A DNA stretch of 8,575 nt from Bacillota bacterium. Its GTDB lineage: Bacteria; Bacillota_I; Bacilli_A; Acholeplasmatales; Acholeplasmataceae. Numbering within the stretch: the first letter of the stretch is position 1; the number at the start of each line of letters is the position of its first letter. Below the pieces are notes generated by a model. It did not search any database. It was given only the letters and a program-made list of their open reading frames with translations, and had not been told where the DNA came from. Shown in pieces: positions 1 to 6,655 of the stretch. A program made the position numbers and the translations under genes. The stretch lies in NCBI GenBank assembly GCA_023431045.1, contig JAEYXZ010000047.1, positions 1 through 8,575 on the forward strand, written 5' to 3'.

Positions 1-833
1 AGTCGCTTCATTTTTTAGATGCTGTAGCACCAAATATTGCAGCAGAGTCAATTAACATGGATGTAGCATATCTAAAGAGTCGTTATCATAAAGGAGAAGC
101 AGCATATTTAAACTGTCCAATGACAAAAGAAGAGTATGAAGCATTTTATCATGCCTTAATGACGGCAGATACGGTTGTTCCTCATGACTTTGAAAACAAT
201 GTTTTTGAAGGATGTATGCCGGTTGAGGATATGGGAAAACGCGGGATTGACACGCTAACATTTGGACCTTTAAAACCAGTTGGACTACGTAAACCTAATG
301 GCGAAATGCCTTATGCAGTCGTTCAACTTAGACAGGATGATACCCATCAGACCATGTATAATATGGTTGGTTTTCAAACTCATTTAACCTGGCCTGAACA
401 AAAACGAATTATTCAAATGATTCCTGGTTTAGAAAAAGCAGAAATTCTAAGATATGGTGTTATCCATCGAAATACATATTTAGAATCTCCTAAATATTTA
501 AATCGTGGTTATCAAGTAAAGAACTATCCAAATTGGTTCTTTGCTGGTCAAATATCTGGAGTTGAAGGTTATATTGAAAGTGCGGCAAGCGGATTATCGG
601 TTGCCTTAAACATTATTAACTATATCAAACATCAAACGATTAGACCATTACCAGTCGATACGATGATTGGTGCAATGGCAAATTATGTATCATCGCCCCA
701 TCAATCATTTGTACCAATGAATGCAAACTTTGGATTACTAAATGAAATTGTTGCTAAAAAACATGAACGTAAACAGTTTTATTATGACCGTGCAATGAAA
801 GCTTTAGAGGACTATCTACAGGAGGCATTATAA
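1..833 (+). CDS. trmFO: TrmFO, folate- and FAD-dependent tRNA uracil-54 C5-methyltransferase (5' end outside window)
   Basis: The reading frame is open from base 3, so the gene starts upstream of the window; about 276 C-terminal residues of a family usually near 435 are present. TrmFO makes 5-methyluridine at position 54 in the T-loop of tRNA in the cytoplasm, using methylene-tetrahydrofolate as carbon donor and FADH2 as reductant. Family landmarks visible in order are YLKSRYxKGEAAYLNCPM, FEGCMPVE (Cys codon at 213-215, the cysteine reported as catalytically important in the Bacillus enzyme), KRGIDTLTFGPLKPVGL, YGVIHRNTYLESP, and the FAD-binding FAGQISGVEGYIESAASG near the C-terminus. The ATG at 57 is internal, because homologous sequence (LDAVAPNIAAESIN) continues in frame before it. 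The TAA stop overlaps the next start codon by one base (TAATG), which suggests translational coupling to the recombinase gene. The identification is firm. Confidence 0.95.
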   Translation, partial: SLHFLDAVAPNIAAESINMDVAYLKSRYHKGEAAYLNCPMTKEEYEAFYHALMTADTVVPHDFENNVFEGCMPVEDMGKRGIDTLTFGPLKPVGLRKPNGEMPYAVVQLRQDDTHQTMYNMVGFQTHLTWPEQKRIIQMIPGLEKAEILRYGVIHRNTYLESPKYLNRGYQVKNYPNWFFAGQISGVEGYIESAASGLSVALNIINYIKHQTIRPLPVDTMIGAMANYVSSPHQSFVPMNANFGLLNEIVAKKHERKQFYYDRAMKALEDYLQEAL

Positions 834-1756
834 TGGATGTTTTAATGCTTTTTAAAGATTATCTTAGTGCTCAAAAGAATTACTCAGAAGATACCATCAT
901 TAGTTATACAAATGATATTATTCAGTTTCAAAACTTCATCATAAATGAAGGGTTTGCTAAAGATTTACTTGAAGTTAAGAGGGACCGCTTAGCACGCAAT
1001 TATATCTCACATCTTGATCAAATTGGGCTGACCAAAAAAAGTATTGCAAGAAAGATCTCAGCCTTAAGACATTTTTATCAATACTTAATGGATCATGATT
1101 TAATTGATATTAATGTCTTCACTCAAGTTAAAACACCACGCATTCCAAAACAACTTCCACACATCATTGATGATGAAGCGATAACAATGATATTTGAAAG
1201 CATTGATACCTCAAAACCGCTAGGATACAGAAATCTAGTTATTCTTGATTTACTCTATAGTTGTGGACTCAGAGCGAGTGAAATTGTTGGATTAAAAACC
1301 AAAGACATCTTTCTTTCCTCTGGACAAATCTTAATCCATGGTAAAGGTAGTAAAGACCGTTATGTTCCACTACATGATAAACTGATTGAAGAATTAAAAC
1401 ATTATCTATCCTATACAAGAGTGCGATTAATCGCTAAAGGTAAGGATACTCATATTGAGGAATTATTAATTAATTATCAAGGAGGACCATTAACCGTTAG
1501 AGGTCTTCGAGTGATTCTTGACAGTTTGATTAAGAACTCTGGTGAAACCTATCAGATTCATCCACATATGTTGCGTCACGCTTTTGCAACAACACTACTA
1601 AATCACGGTGCTGATTTAAGAGTCGTTCAAGAACTACTGGGACATACCAACTTAAAATCAACTCAAGTTTATACCCATGTTTCAGCAGATGTGCTACGTC
1701 AAAAATATCAAGATACACACCCAAGAATGGTTAAGAAAAATGAAAAGAATACATGA
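833..1756 (+). CDS. xerC: XerC-type site-specific tyrosine recombinase
   Basis: This 307-residue protein has the usual Xer length. An N-terminal SAM-like core-binding domain (about residues 1-88) is followed by a catalytic domain (about 108-290). All catalytic residues are present: R147 in GLRASE, K171 in HGKGSKDR, H245 and R248 in HPHMLRHAF, H271 in LLGHTN, and the nucleophile Y280 in TQVYTHVS. Xer recombinases resolve chromosome dimers at dif sites by strand exchange. The start at 833 has an AGGAGG ribosome binding site at 820-825, seven bases upstream, inside the end of trmFO. Sequence alone does not separate XerC from XerD, but the position directly after trmFO matches the Firmicutes xerC (codV) locus. 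Intact catalysis and a housekeeping operon setting argue against a mobile-element integrase. No HslV/HslU genes follow, unlike in Bacillus. Confidence 0.92.
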   Translation: MDVLMLFKDYLSAQKNYSEDTIISYTNDIIQFQNFIINEGFAKDLLEVKRDRLARNYISHLDQIGLTKKSIARKISALRHFYQYLMDHDLIDINVFTQVKTPRIPKQLPHIIDDEAITMIFESIDTSKPLGYRNLVILDLLYSCGLRASEIVGLKTKDIFLSSGQILIHGKGSKDRYVPLHDKLIEELKHYLSYTRVRLIAKGKDTHIEELLINYQGGPLTVRGLRVILDSLIKNSGETYQIHPHMLRHAFATTLLNHGADLRVVQELLGHTNLKSTQVYTHVSADVLRQKYQDTHPRMVKKNEKNT

Positions 1757-2264
1757 TACAATCATTGAAGAAGGTACTGAAGATCTTCCCATACAAAAGA
1801 AGCGAACCACAGTTCGCGCAATTATCTATAAAAATAAAGAATTATTAATGGTTTACTCAAGAGACTTTCAAGATTTCATCTTTCCTGGTGGTGGACATAA
1901 AACTGGTGAGGATCTAATAGAAGCACTAAAACGAGAACTCATGGAAGAACTAGGTGCAAAAAGTGTCACAGGCATTACCGCATACGGGCTCATGAAAGAA
2001 AAACGATTTGGGTTAAGCGATCAACATACCGTTTATCTTCAAACATCCTATTATTACTTATGTCAAGTCGATGATTTTGGTGAACAAGCACTTGAAGAAC
2101 GCGAGATTGCTCATGGGACTGAACCCGTCTGGATTTCAATAGATGAAGCAATAAAAAGAAACCAGATAGCCATTGAAACCAATCATCACCATAAAGGTAT
2201 GAAAACTGTTTTACCTAGAGAAATTATTGTCTTAAAAGATATAAAGGAGTATTTCAATGCGTAA
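1740..2264 (+). CDS. Nudix hydrolase, substrate unknown
   Basis: The 174-residue protein carries a full Nudix box at residues 51-73 (G-x5-E-x7-REL-x-EE-x-G, with the core RELMEELG), the Mg2+-binding loop-helix-loop that hydrolyses nucleoside diphosphates linked to another moiety. A strand with VRAIIY-KNKELLMVYS precedes the box and FIFPGGG leads into it, as in the fold. The substrate cannot be read from the sequence; an oxidised nucleotide, ADP-ribose or another NDP-X is possible. I chose ATG 1740, which overlaps the recombinase stop by 17 bases. An upstream in-frame ATG at 1677 would lie deep inside the recombinase and add unrelated residues. The ribosome binding site before 1740 is weak, so expression probably depends on coupling to upstream translation. 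Being followed by dut, it fits a nucleotide-pool cleaning role, but that is inference. Confidence 0.88.
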   Translation: MKRIHDTIIEEGTEDLPIQKKRTTVRAIIYKNKELLMVYSRDFQDFIFPGGGHKTGEDLIEALKRELMEELGAKSVTGITAYGLMKEKRFGLSDQHTVYLQTSYYYLCQVDDFGEQALEEREIAHGTEPVWISIDEAIKRNQIAIETNHHHKGMKTVLPREIIVLKDIKEYFNA

Positions 2265-2697
2265 ATTTGAAGTCATTAAAGCTTATCAAAACCAATCAAT
2301 CAATCTACCTAAAAGAGCGACAAAACATTCAGCAGGATATGATATTGAATCCGCTGAAACATTGACAATTGAGCCAGGTGAAATTAAAAGAGTACCCACT
2401 GGATTAAAAGTATACATGCCAGGTGATGAAGCCCTTTTTGTCTATCCAAGATCGTCTCTTGGCATCAAAAAAGGTTTGATTACATCAAATGCAGTCGGTG
2501 TTGTTGATGCTGACTATTATGACAATCCAGATAATGAAGGTCATTTAATGGTACCAATTTTAAACTTTAGTAAAGTCGCTGTTACGATTGAAAAAGGGGA
2601 AAGAATTGCTCAAGGAATATTCCAAAAGTTCTTCCTCACAGAAGATGATCAAGCCAATGGAAAAAGAACCGGTGGCTTTGGTAGCTCTGGAAAATAG
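2257..2697 (+). CDS. dut: dUTP diphosphatase (dUTPase), trimeric type
   Basis: The 146-residue length is typical of homotrimeric dUTPases, which split dUTP to dUMP and pyrophosphate, keeping uracil out of DNA and feeding thymidylate synthesis. All five family motifs are present in order: AGYDI (26-30), PRSSLGIKKGL (64-74), GVVDADYYDN (81-90, with the sugar-discriminating Tyr region), GERIAQGIF (114-122), and the C-terminal phosphate-covering arm GGFGSSG (139-145). The enzyme should therefore be active. The start codon lies inside the end of the Nudix gene (8-base overlap) and is preceded by AAAGGAG at 2243-2249 with seven bases of spacing. The gene is last in its operon, with a hairpin terminator directly after it. 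Prophages can also carry dut, but nothing phage-like surrounds this copy. Confidence 0.95.
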   Translation: MRKFEVIKAYQNQSINLPKRATKHSAGYDIESAETLTIEPGEIKRVPTGLKVYMPGDEALFVYPRSSLGIKKGLITSNAVGVVDADYYDNPDNEGHLMVPILNFSKVAVTIEKGERIAQGIFQKFFLTEDDQANGKRTGGFGSSGK

Positions 2698-2708
2698 GTT
2701 AAATATAT

Positions 2709-2754
2709 AAAAAGGATATTATTGATATTCAAAAGAACAGTAATATCTTTTTTT
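2709..2754 (+). terminator. Rho-independent terminator after dut
   Basis: An AT-rich hairpin pairs about 2709-2724 with 2738-2753. Its core GATATTA/TAATATC is perfect, the outer stem includes two G-U pairs, and the loop is about 13 nt. Seven T residues (2748-2754) end the element. It begins 12 bases after the dut stop and should close the trmFO-xerC-Nudix-dut operon. The low GC content of the stem makes it weaker than the two terminators downstream. Confidence 0.75.
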
Positions 2755-2756
2755 CA

Positions 2757-2765
2757 TGTTAAAAT
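2757..2765 (+). promoter_or_regulatory. Extended -10 promoter for the lipoprotein gene
   Basis: TGTTAAAAT fits the extended -10 pattern TGnTATAAT with one mismatch in the hexamer (TAAAAT, 2760-2765). No convincing -35 box lies at 16-18 bases, where the dut terminator sequence is found. Transcription would start near 2772, giving a short leader before the GAGAGG ribosome binding site (2783-2788) and the ATG at 2795. Confidence 0.5.
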
Positions 2766-2794
2766 AATTAGACATACGAAATGAGAGGTCAACA

Positions 2795-5700
2795 ATGAGG
2801 AAATTAGCTTTAACTTTACTAACAATATTAAGTTTAGTTTTGGTTGCATGTACGACTGTACCAGAATCCAAACTAGACACACTGTTTGGTCAGTTGGAAT
2901 TAACCTTTTCAACTGGAGACACAAGCCAATCAGTCACAACTAATTTTAGCCTTCCATCATCATTTGGAGATGCAACCATTACTTGGGAATCAAGTAATAT
3001 AAGTGCTTTATCAATTGTTGGATCGGTTGCACAAGTCAATCGTGGAGCAACTGATATAAATGTTGTTCTAACAGCAGAATTAACACTTGGTGATGAATCA
3101 AAAGATAAGCCTTTTCATTTAACCATTAAAGCTTTAGATTCAAATGAAACTTATTATACAATTACATGGAGTATTGATGGTGCAACAACCACTACCAGTG
3201 TCTTAGAAAATACACTACCAAGTCATGTTGCTCCAACGAAAGAAGGATACATTTTTGTTGGTTGGGAACCAGTCATTGTTGCTGCAACAGCAAATGCGAC
3301 ATATACGGCAGTTTTTGAACTTGATGATTCAGAAGTTCCTGGTGAAATTGATGGTATAGCGCTTGATTTAGCAATCGGTAAAGCAATTTATCATTTATTA
3401 CCAACGATTATTTCAACAGATTATGAAATCACTGATTTAAGTGATGAAGACTATCCAATCGATATTTATATTGATTTATTTGATTGGGATGAAGCAGATT
3501 TTTTAGCTTTTGAAGCACTTCTAGAAGATTCACTAGTCTATGATGAAGAAGAAATGGCATATGTCGTTTCAGACTTATTCATTTATATTTATCTAGATGA
3601 AATGTCATACGATGAACCAGTTTATAGTATCAACATCTATACTTATGACGATACTGGTTCAAATCCAGATCCAGACACAAGCTTTAATGGTGCAGCACTT
3701 GATGCACTCCTTGGTGCAAGCATCTATCAACAACTTCCAGCAATTATTACTGCTGATTTTGAGATGGCTGATGAAAGTAGTGATGATTATCCAATCGATG
3801 TCTTTATTGATTTATTCGATTTTACTGAAGCTGATTATCTCGCTTATGAAGCTGCACTTGAAGATATGTTAGTTTATGATGAAGAAGAAATGGCATATAT
3901 TGTTAGAAATTTCTTCATCTACATTTACCTAGAAGAAGAATTATATGAAACACCGGTTTACAGTATTAATATTTATACATATGACGATTCTGGTTCAAAT
4001 CCAGATCCAGACACGAGTTTTAACGGCGCAGCACTTGATGCACTCCTTGGGGCAAGCATCTATCAACAATTACCTGCAATCATAACAGCAGATTATGAAA
4101 TGACTGATGAAAGCAGTGCAGAATATCCAATTGATATCTTTATCGATTTATTCGACTTTACTGAAGCAGACTTTTTAGCCTATGAAGCAGCACTTGAAGA
4201 TAAACTGGTTTATGATGCAGAAGAAATGGCATATATTGTTGGAAATTTCTTCATCTATATTTACCTTGAAGAAGAATTATATGAAACGCCAGTTTATAGC
4301 ATCAACATCTATACTTATGATGATTCAGGTACTGGTCCAGATCCAGAACCAGGTGTTGATGGAGAAATTGTTGTTACATCAATTTACACATCAAAAAATG
4401 AAGCAAGTATCGCTGATGGTAATATCAGTTCACACTTTAATTTTGTCAGTGGTGGACCAACAATGACAGTGACATTTGCTAAAAACGGTTCAAGTGTTAC
4501 ATCAATATTCAATAATAATTCAGGGGAAACAAGAATTTATTACGGTGCAAATTCAAGTGGTAATGGTGGAGCACTCAGTTATGAAATCGAATCAGGTTAT
4601 CAGATTAGTGGTGTGTCTGTCACAATTGGTGGAACAAATAATGGATTATCCATCAATGGTGGAGCTGCTGACACAACTAAGAATGGTGTTATAGAAGTTG
4701 TCTTTACGTCACCAGTTCAAACAGTTGAACTAAAAAATATAGCAAAGGCAACCAGTGGTAATGTAGCAATCGTTTCTGTTACTTTCTATTATGTTGGTGG
4801 AGAAGCCCAAACCATTGAAACATGGACTGAAGCCATTGATCAGATTGAGACACTGTTAAATGTTTATGCTTTAGATGAACTATTACCAGAAATTACCGGT
4901 TTATCATTATTCAATATCATTCCATTTGATGCTGGATACCTACTAACTGCAAGTCCAGTTGATGGAGATGGAACAACCATCCTAAGTGGTTATGTTACAA
5001 CATTACTTGGTGAAGGTTGGATTTTAGATGAAGAACTATCGGTTGAAACTGATACGTATGTTTATGAAATAAATACTGAATTATTTCTTAAGTTAATTCT
5101 TGAGGGTGATACTGATATTATTTATCTTTACATTGAATTATTTAATCCGAATATAGTTGATGGAAACTTAAGTTCTCTTGGAACAGTTCAATCCATCACT
5201 GATATGGAATTTGAAAAGTTTGGAAAATCTGGACTACCTTCAGTTGGTACTTATGATGTGTTAGTCGTTCCAGTTGAAATTAAAGATAGACCATTCCCAG
5301 TAGACTTTATGACAAACATTGATTTAGTCTTCAATGGAACAGAAGCAGAAACAGGTTGGGAATCAGTTAAATCCTATTACGAACAAAGTAGTTATGGAAA
5401 GCTTAATATCACATTTGAAGTGACTAATAAGTACGTCACTCTATACGATTATGCTCAATATAATAGCGAACGTGATGATTTAGACATTATTGATGAAGCA
5501 TTAACAGCCTTAGAAGGTCTAATTGACTTTGCACAGTATGATTATAATAACGATGGTGTCGTTGATTCAGTCATCTTTGTTTATTCAGCAGATTACGATT
5601 ATGATTCAACAGGACCATGGTGGGCATGGGTTTCCACCTTATCAAATAGTACTGTTGTTGATGGTAAATCAGTCGAATACTTCATGTGGGCAAGTTATGC

Positions 5701-6421
5701 CTTCATGGAAGATGAAATCCCTGGTTACAATTTACAACTCAACGCAGAAACATACATTCATGAACTTGGACATTTACTTGGTAGTTTAGATCTTTACTCA
5801 GGAACACATGACTACAGCCCATTGGGTGGTTGGGATATGATGGACTATAATGTTGGAGATCATGGACCAGCAACTAAATTACTATTTGGATGGTTAGATC
5901 CACTTGTAGCTAAAGTCGGTAATTATCAAGTGACACTTGAAAGTTATACCTTAGATACCGATGGCAGCAATAGTGTTCTATTGATTCCTTACAATTCAGC
6001 TGATCTAAATGATGGTGATGCATTTGATGAATATCTACTCGTGATGTTCTACACTCCAGGTGGACTATATAATGCACACTACAACACAACACTTAGTGTT
6101 GAAGATGCAGCTGTTGTCATCTACCGTGTTGATGCTAGACTCAATGAAGAATTTGGATTCTGGGATTATTATTTTGTATACGACAATGATGGTACATCCA
6201 ATTTCTTTACAGAAATTTTAGAAGTCGATGGTAATGCATCAATCCCTTCAAGTAGTGACGGTGGTTATTTAAAACCATCCGATCTATTAACTTCAGGCAG
6301 TATTTTCTTTAAGAATATATACGACTGGCATCAAGGTGGCGATATTGATGTGATGATTTCAATCGCAAGTAGCTTTGATAATAATTCAGAATCGATTACT
6401 TTAAATTTAACTGTTAATTAA
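2795..6421 (+). CDS. Large repeat-bearing surface lipoprotein with C-terminal M6-family zinc metallopeptidase domain
   Basis: This 1208-residue protein starts with a lipoprotein signal: a basic MRK, a hydrophobic stretch and the lipobox LVAC with Cys19. Cys19 is the only cysteine in the protein, so the product should be lipid-anchored on the outer face of the membrane. Domains by inspection: an atrophied bacterial Ig-like module (about 33-113, with the TITWESSN pattern); an InlB B-repeat-like module (about 119-176, ending GYIFVGWEP...ATYTAVFE); three 112-residue tandem repeats (186-521); a beta-rich module (about 524-667); a probable diverged fourth repeat (about 675-786); and an M6 (immune inhibitor A-like) peptidase domain from about 810. 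The peptidase has HELGHLLGSLDLY with zinc ligands H989, H993 and D999, catalytic E990, a Met-turn candidate GGWDMMDY (1011-1018), and a calcium-loop-like DYNNDGVVD (916-924). The site is intact, so it is predicted active against extracellular protein; the target is unknown. It has its own promoter and terminator, unlike the packed operon upstream. The 1208-residue architecture as a whole is one I do not recognise. Confidence 0.88.
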   Translation: MRKLALTLLTILSLVLVACTTVPESKLDTLFGQLELTFSTGDTSQSVTTNFSLPSSFGDATITWESSNISALSIVGSVAQVNRGATDINVVLTAELTLGDESKDKPFHLTIKALDSNETYYTITWSIDGATTTTSVLENTLPSHVAPTKEGYIFVGWEPVIVAATANATYTAVFELDDSEVPGEIDGIALDLAIGKAIYHLLPTIISTDYEITDLSDEDYPIDIYIDLFDWDEADFLAFEALLEDSLVYDEEEMAYVVSDLFIYIYLDEMSYDEPVYSINIYTYDDTGSNPDPDTSFNGAALDALLGASIYQQLPAIITADFEMADESSDDYPIDVFIDLFDFTEADYLAYEAALEDMLVYDEEEMAYIVRNFFIYIYLEEELYETPVYSINIYTYDDSGSNPDPDTSFNGAALDALLGASIYQQLPAIITADYEMTDESSAEYPIDIFIDLFDFTEADFLAYEAALEDKLVYDAEEMAYIVGNFFIYIYLEEELYETPVYSINIYTYDDSGTGPDPEPGVDGEIVVTSIYTSKNEASIADGNISSHFNFVSGGPTMTVTFAKNGSSVTSIFNNNSGETRIYYGANSSGNGGALSYEIESGYQISGVSVTIGGTNNGLSINGGAADTTKNGVIEVVFTSPVQTVELKNIAKATSGNVAIVSVTFYYVGGEAQTIETWTEAIDQIETLLNVYALDELLPEITGLSLFNIIPFDAGYLLTASPVDGDGTTILSGYVTTLLGEGWILDEELSVETDTYVYEINTELFLKLILEGDTDIIYLYIELFNPNIVDGNLSSLGTVQSITDMEFEKFGKSGLPSVGTYDVLVVPVEIKDRPFPVDFMTNIDLVFNGTEAETGWESVKSYYEQSSYGKLNITFEVTNKYVTLYDYAQYNSERDDLDIIDEALTALEGLIDFAQYDYNNDGVVDSVIFVYSADYDYDSTGPWWAWVSTLSNSTVVDGKSVEYFMWASYAFMEDEIPGYNLQLNAETYIHELGHLLGSLDLYSGTHDYSPLGGWDMMDYNVGDHGPATKLLFGWLDPLVAKVGNYQVTLESYTLDTDGSNSVLLIPYNSADLNDGDAFDEYLLVMFYTPGGLYNAHYNTTLSVEDAAVVIYRVDARLNEEFGFWDYYFVYDNDGTSNFFTEILEVDGNASIPSSSDGGYLKPSDLLTSGSIFFKNIYDWHQGGDIDVMISIASSFDNNSESITLNLTVN
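3350..3685 (+). repeat. Tandem repeat unit 1 of the lipoprotein (112 codons)
   Basis: First of three in-frame 336-bp units, covering residues 186-297. It is the most diverged of the three: it opens GIALDLAIGKAIYHLLP where units 2 and 3 have GAALDALLGASIYQQLP. It keeps the core YPIDIYIDLFDW, VYDEEEMAY and PVYSINIYTYDD, and ends in a Pro-Asp linker. Units are very acidic and aromatic, with few Lys or Arg. I know of no named domain that matches. Confidence 0.9.
3686..4021 (+). repeat. Tandem repeat unit 2 of the lipoprotein (112 codons)
   Basis: Second unit, residues 298-409, exactly 336 bp after unit 1. At protein level it is close to unit 3, with about nine differences in the core; many of the DNA differences are at third codon positions. 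It shares a 24-base identical stretch with unit 1 around the VYDEEEMAY codons. It ends in the linker GSNPDPDTSF, as does unit 1. Confidence 0.92.
4022..4357 (+). repeat. Tandem repeat unit 3 of the lipoprotein (112 codons)
   Basis: Third unit, residues 410-521, again with an exact 336-bp period. Core changes against unit 2 include Phe/Tyr, Val/Ile, Met/Lys and Arg/Gly swaps. Its closing linker differs (GTGPDPEPGV) and leads into the beta-rich module rather than into another close repeat. Confidence 0.92.
4865..5149 (+). other. Probable diverged fourth repeat unit within the lipoprotein
   Basis: Residues about 691-785 run YALDELLPEIT, then a central segment, then LSGYVTTLLGEGWILDEE...TYVYEI, then DIIYLYIELFNP. 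The order and spacing of hydrophobic and acidic blocks resembles the tandem units (ALD-LP-I, then FLAYEAALEDKLVYDAEEMAYIV, then FFIYIYLE). Identity is low, so a shared fold is inference from pattern only. Confidence 0.4.
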
Positions 6422-6428
6422 ATCCGGT

Positions 6429-6469
6429 AGAGAATCTTGGAAAATTATTCCGAGATCCTCTTTGTTTTT
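6429..6469 (+). terminator. Rho-independent terminator after the lipoprotein gene
   Basis: A 14-position stem pairs 6429-6442 with 6448-6461, with one A-C mismatch and one G-U pair, closed by a 5-nt loop. TTTGTTTTT follows. It begins 8 bases past the stop codon. This is a strong candidate and makes the lipoprotein gene monocistronic. Confidence 0.88.
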
Positions 6470-6511
6470 ATTGAAATATATGGTTGGTTATTTCTAAATA
6501 CTTTATAAGTA

Positions 6512-6540
6512 TTGCAATCTTTCATGCCTTGTGATATATT
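6512..6540 (+). promoter_or_regulatory. Promoter of rpsB
   Basis: A -35 box TTGCAA (6512-6517) and a -10 box TATATT (6535-6540) are separated by exactly 17 bases, and a TG at 6532-6533 gives an extended -10. Transcription should start near the G run at 6545-6547, leaving a leader of about 110 nt before the rpsB start. The 42 bases between the upstream terminator and this promoter hold nothing I recognise. Confidence 0.78.
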
Positions 6541-6545
6541 ATAAG

Positions 6546-6640
6546 GGCTGTTAAAAATACACATGGGTAATGCTCCTGTGATCAAGTGCCCCTTGGGTGG
6601 TCATAGTCCGAGTTACTCAGAGGAAAATAAAACAAAAAAC
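6546..6640 (+). promoter_or_regulatory. Candidate structured 5' leader of rpsB mRNA
   Basis: The leader is less AT-rich than the surrounding intergenic DNA and can fold. A long-range helix pairs 6564-6570 (TGGGTAA) with 6613-6619 (TTACTCA, one G-U). It encloses a second helix, TGATCA (6579-6584) with TGGTCA (6598-6603, one G-U), topped by a CCC/GGG pairing. An alternative small hairpin CACA-GGG/CTC-TGTG (about 6560-6580) competes with the first helix. An A-rich, probably unpaired stretch (6624-6640) leads to the ribosome binding site. Leaders of ribosomal protein genes often bind the encoded protein for feedback control; that role here is inference, and I do not match it to a named RNA family. 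Confidence 0.5.
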
Positions 6641-6645
6641 GGAGG
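6641..6645 (+). promoter_or_regulatory. Ribosome binding site that fixes the rpsB start
   Basis: GGAGG lies 10 bases before the ATG at 6656. An in-frame ATG at 6563 has no such site upstream and lies in the leader RNA, so 6656 is the true start. Confidence 0.9.
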
Positions 6646-6655
6646 AAACAAAACA

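Noticed and set aside
57..59. ATG at 57 as the start of a short TrmFO
   Set aside because: TrmFO-like sequence continues in frame to the window edge, so this is an internal methionine of a gene cut by the window.
1677..1739. Earlier Nudix start at 1677
   Set aside because: It would overlap the recombinase by 80 bases, including its C-terminal codons, and adds residues unlike Nudix proteins; ATG 1740 fits the typical short overlap in this operon.
833..1756. Tyrosine recombinase as an integrase of a mobile element
   Set aside because: It sits in the xerC position after trmFO, has Xer length and pattern, and no attachment-site repeats, phage or transposon genes are nearby.
1740..1760. UGA read as tryptophan (Mycoplasma code)
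   Set aside because: The recombinase ends naturally at TGA 1754-1756, more in-frame TGAs follow at once, and all Trp codons seen inside genes are TGG.
3350..4357. CRISPR or non-coding satellite repeat
   Set aside because: The period is 336 bp, in frame, with many third-position differences; it is a protein-level repeat.
3597..4694. Alternative-frame open stretches inside the lipoprotein repeats
   Set aside because: They lack ribosome binding sites and family matches; they arise because biased codons leave a second frame open in repeated DNA.
5910..6092. Antisense open frame within the lipoprotein gene
   Set aside because: It is short, has His/Cys-rich low-plausibility composition, and has no promoter or ribosome binding site; a shadow of the sense gene.
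6563..6655. N-terminal extension of S2 from the in-frame ATG at 6563
   Set aside because: There is no ribosome binding site before it, the added residues do not resemble S2, and the region folds as leader RNA; 6656 has GGAGG and the conserved S2 N-terminus.
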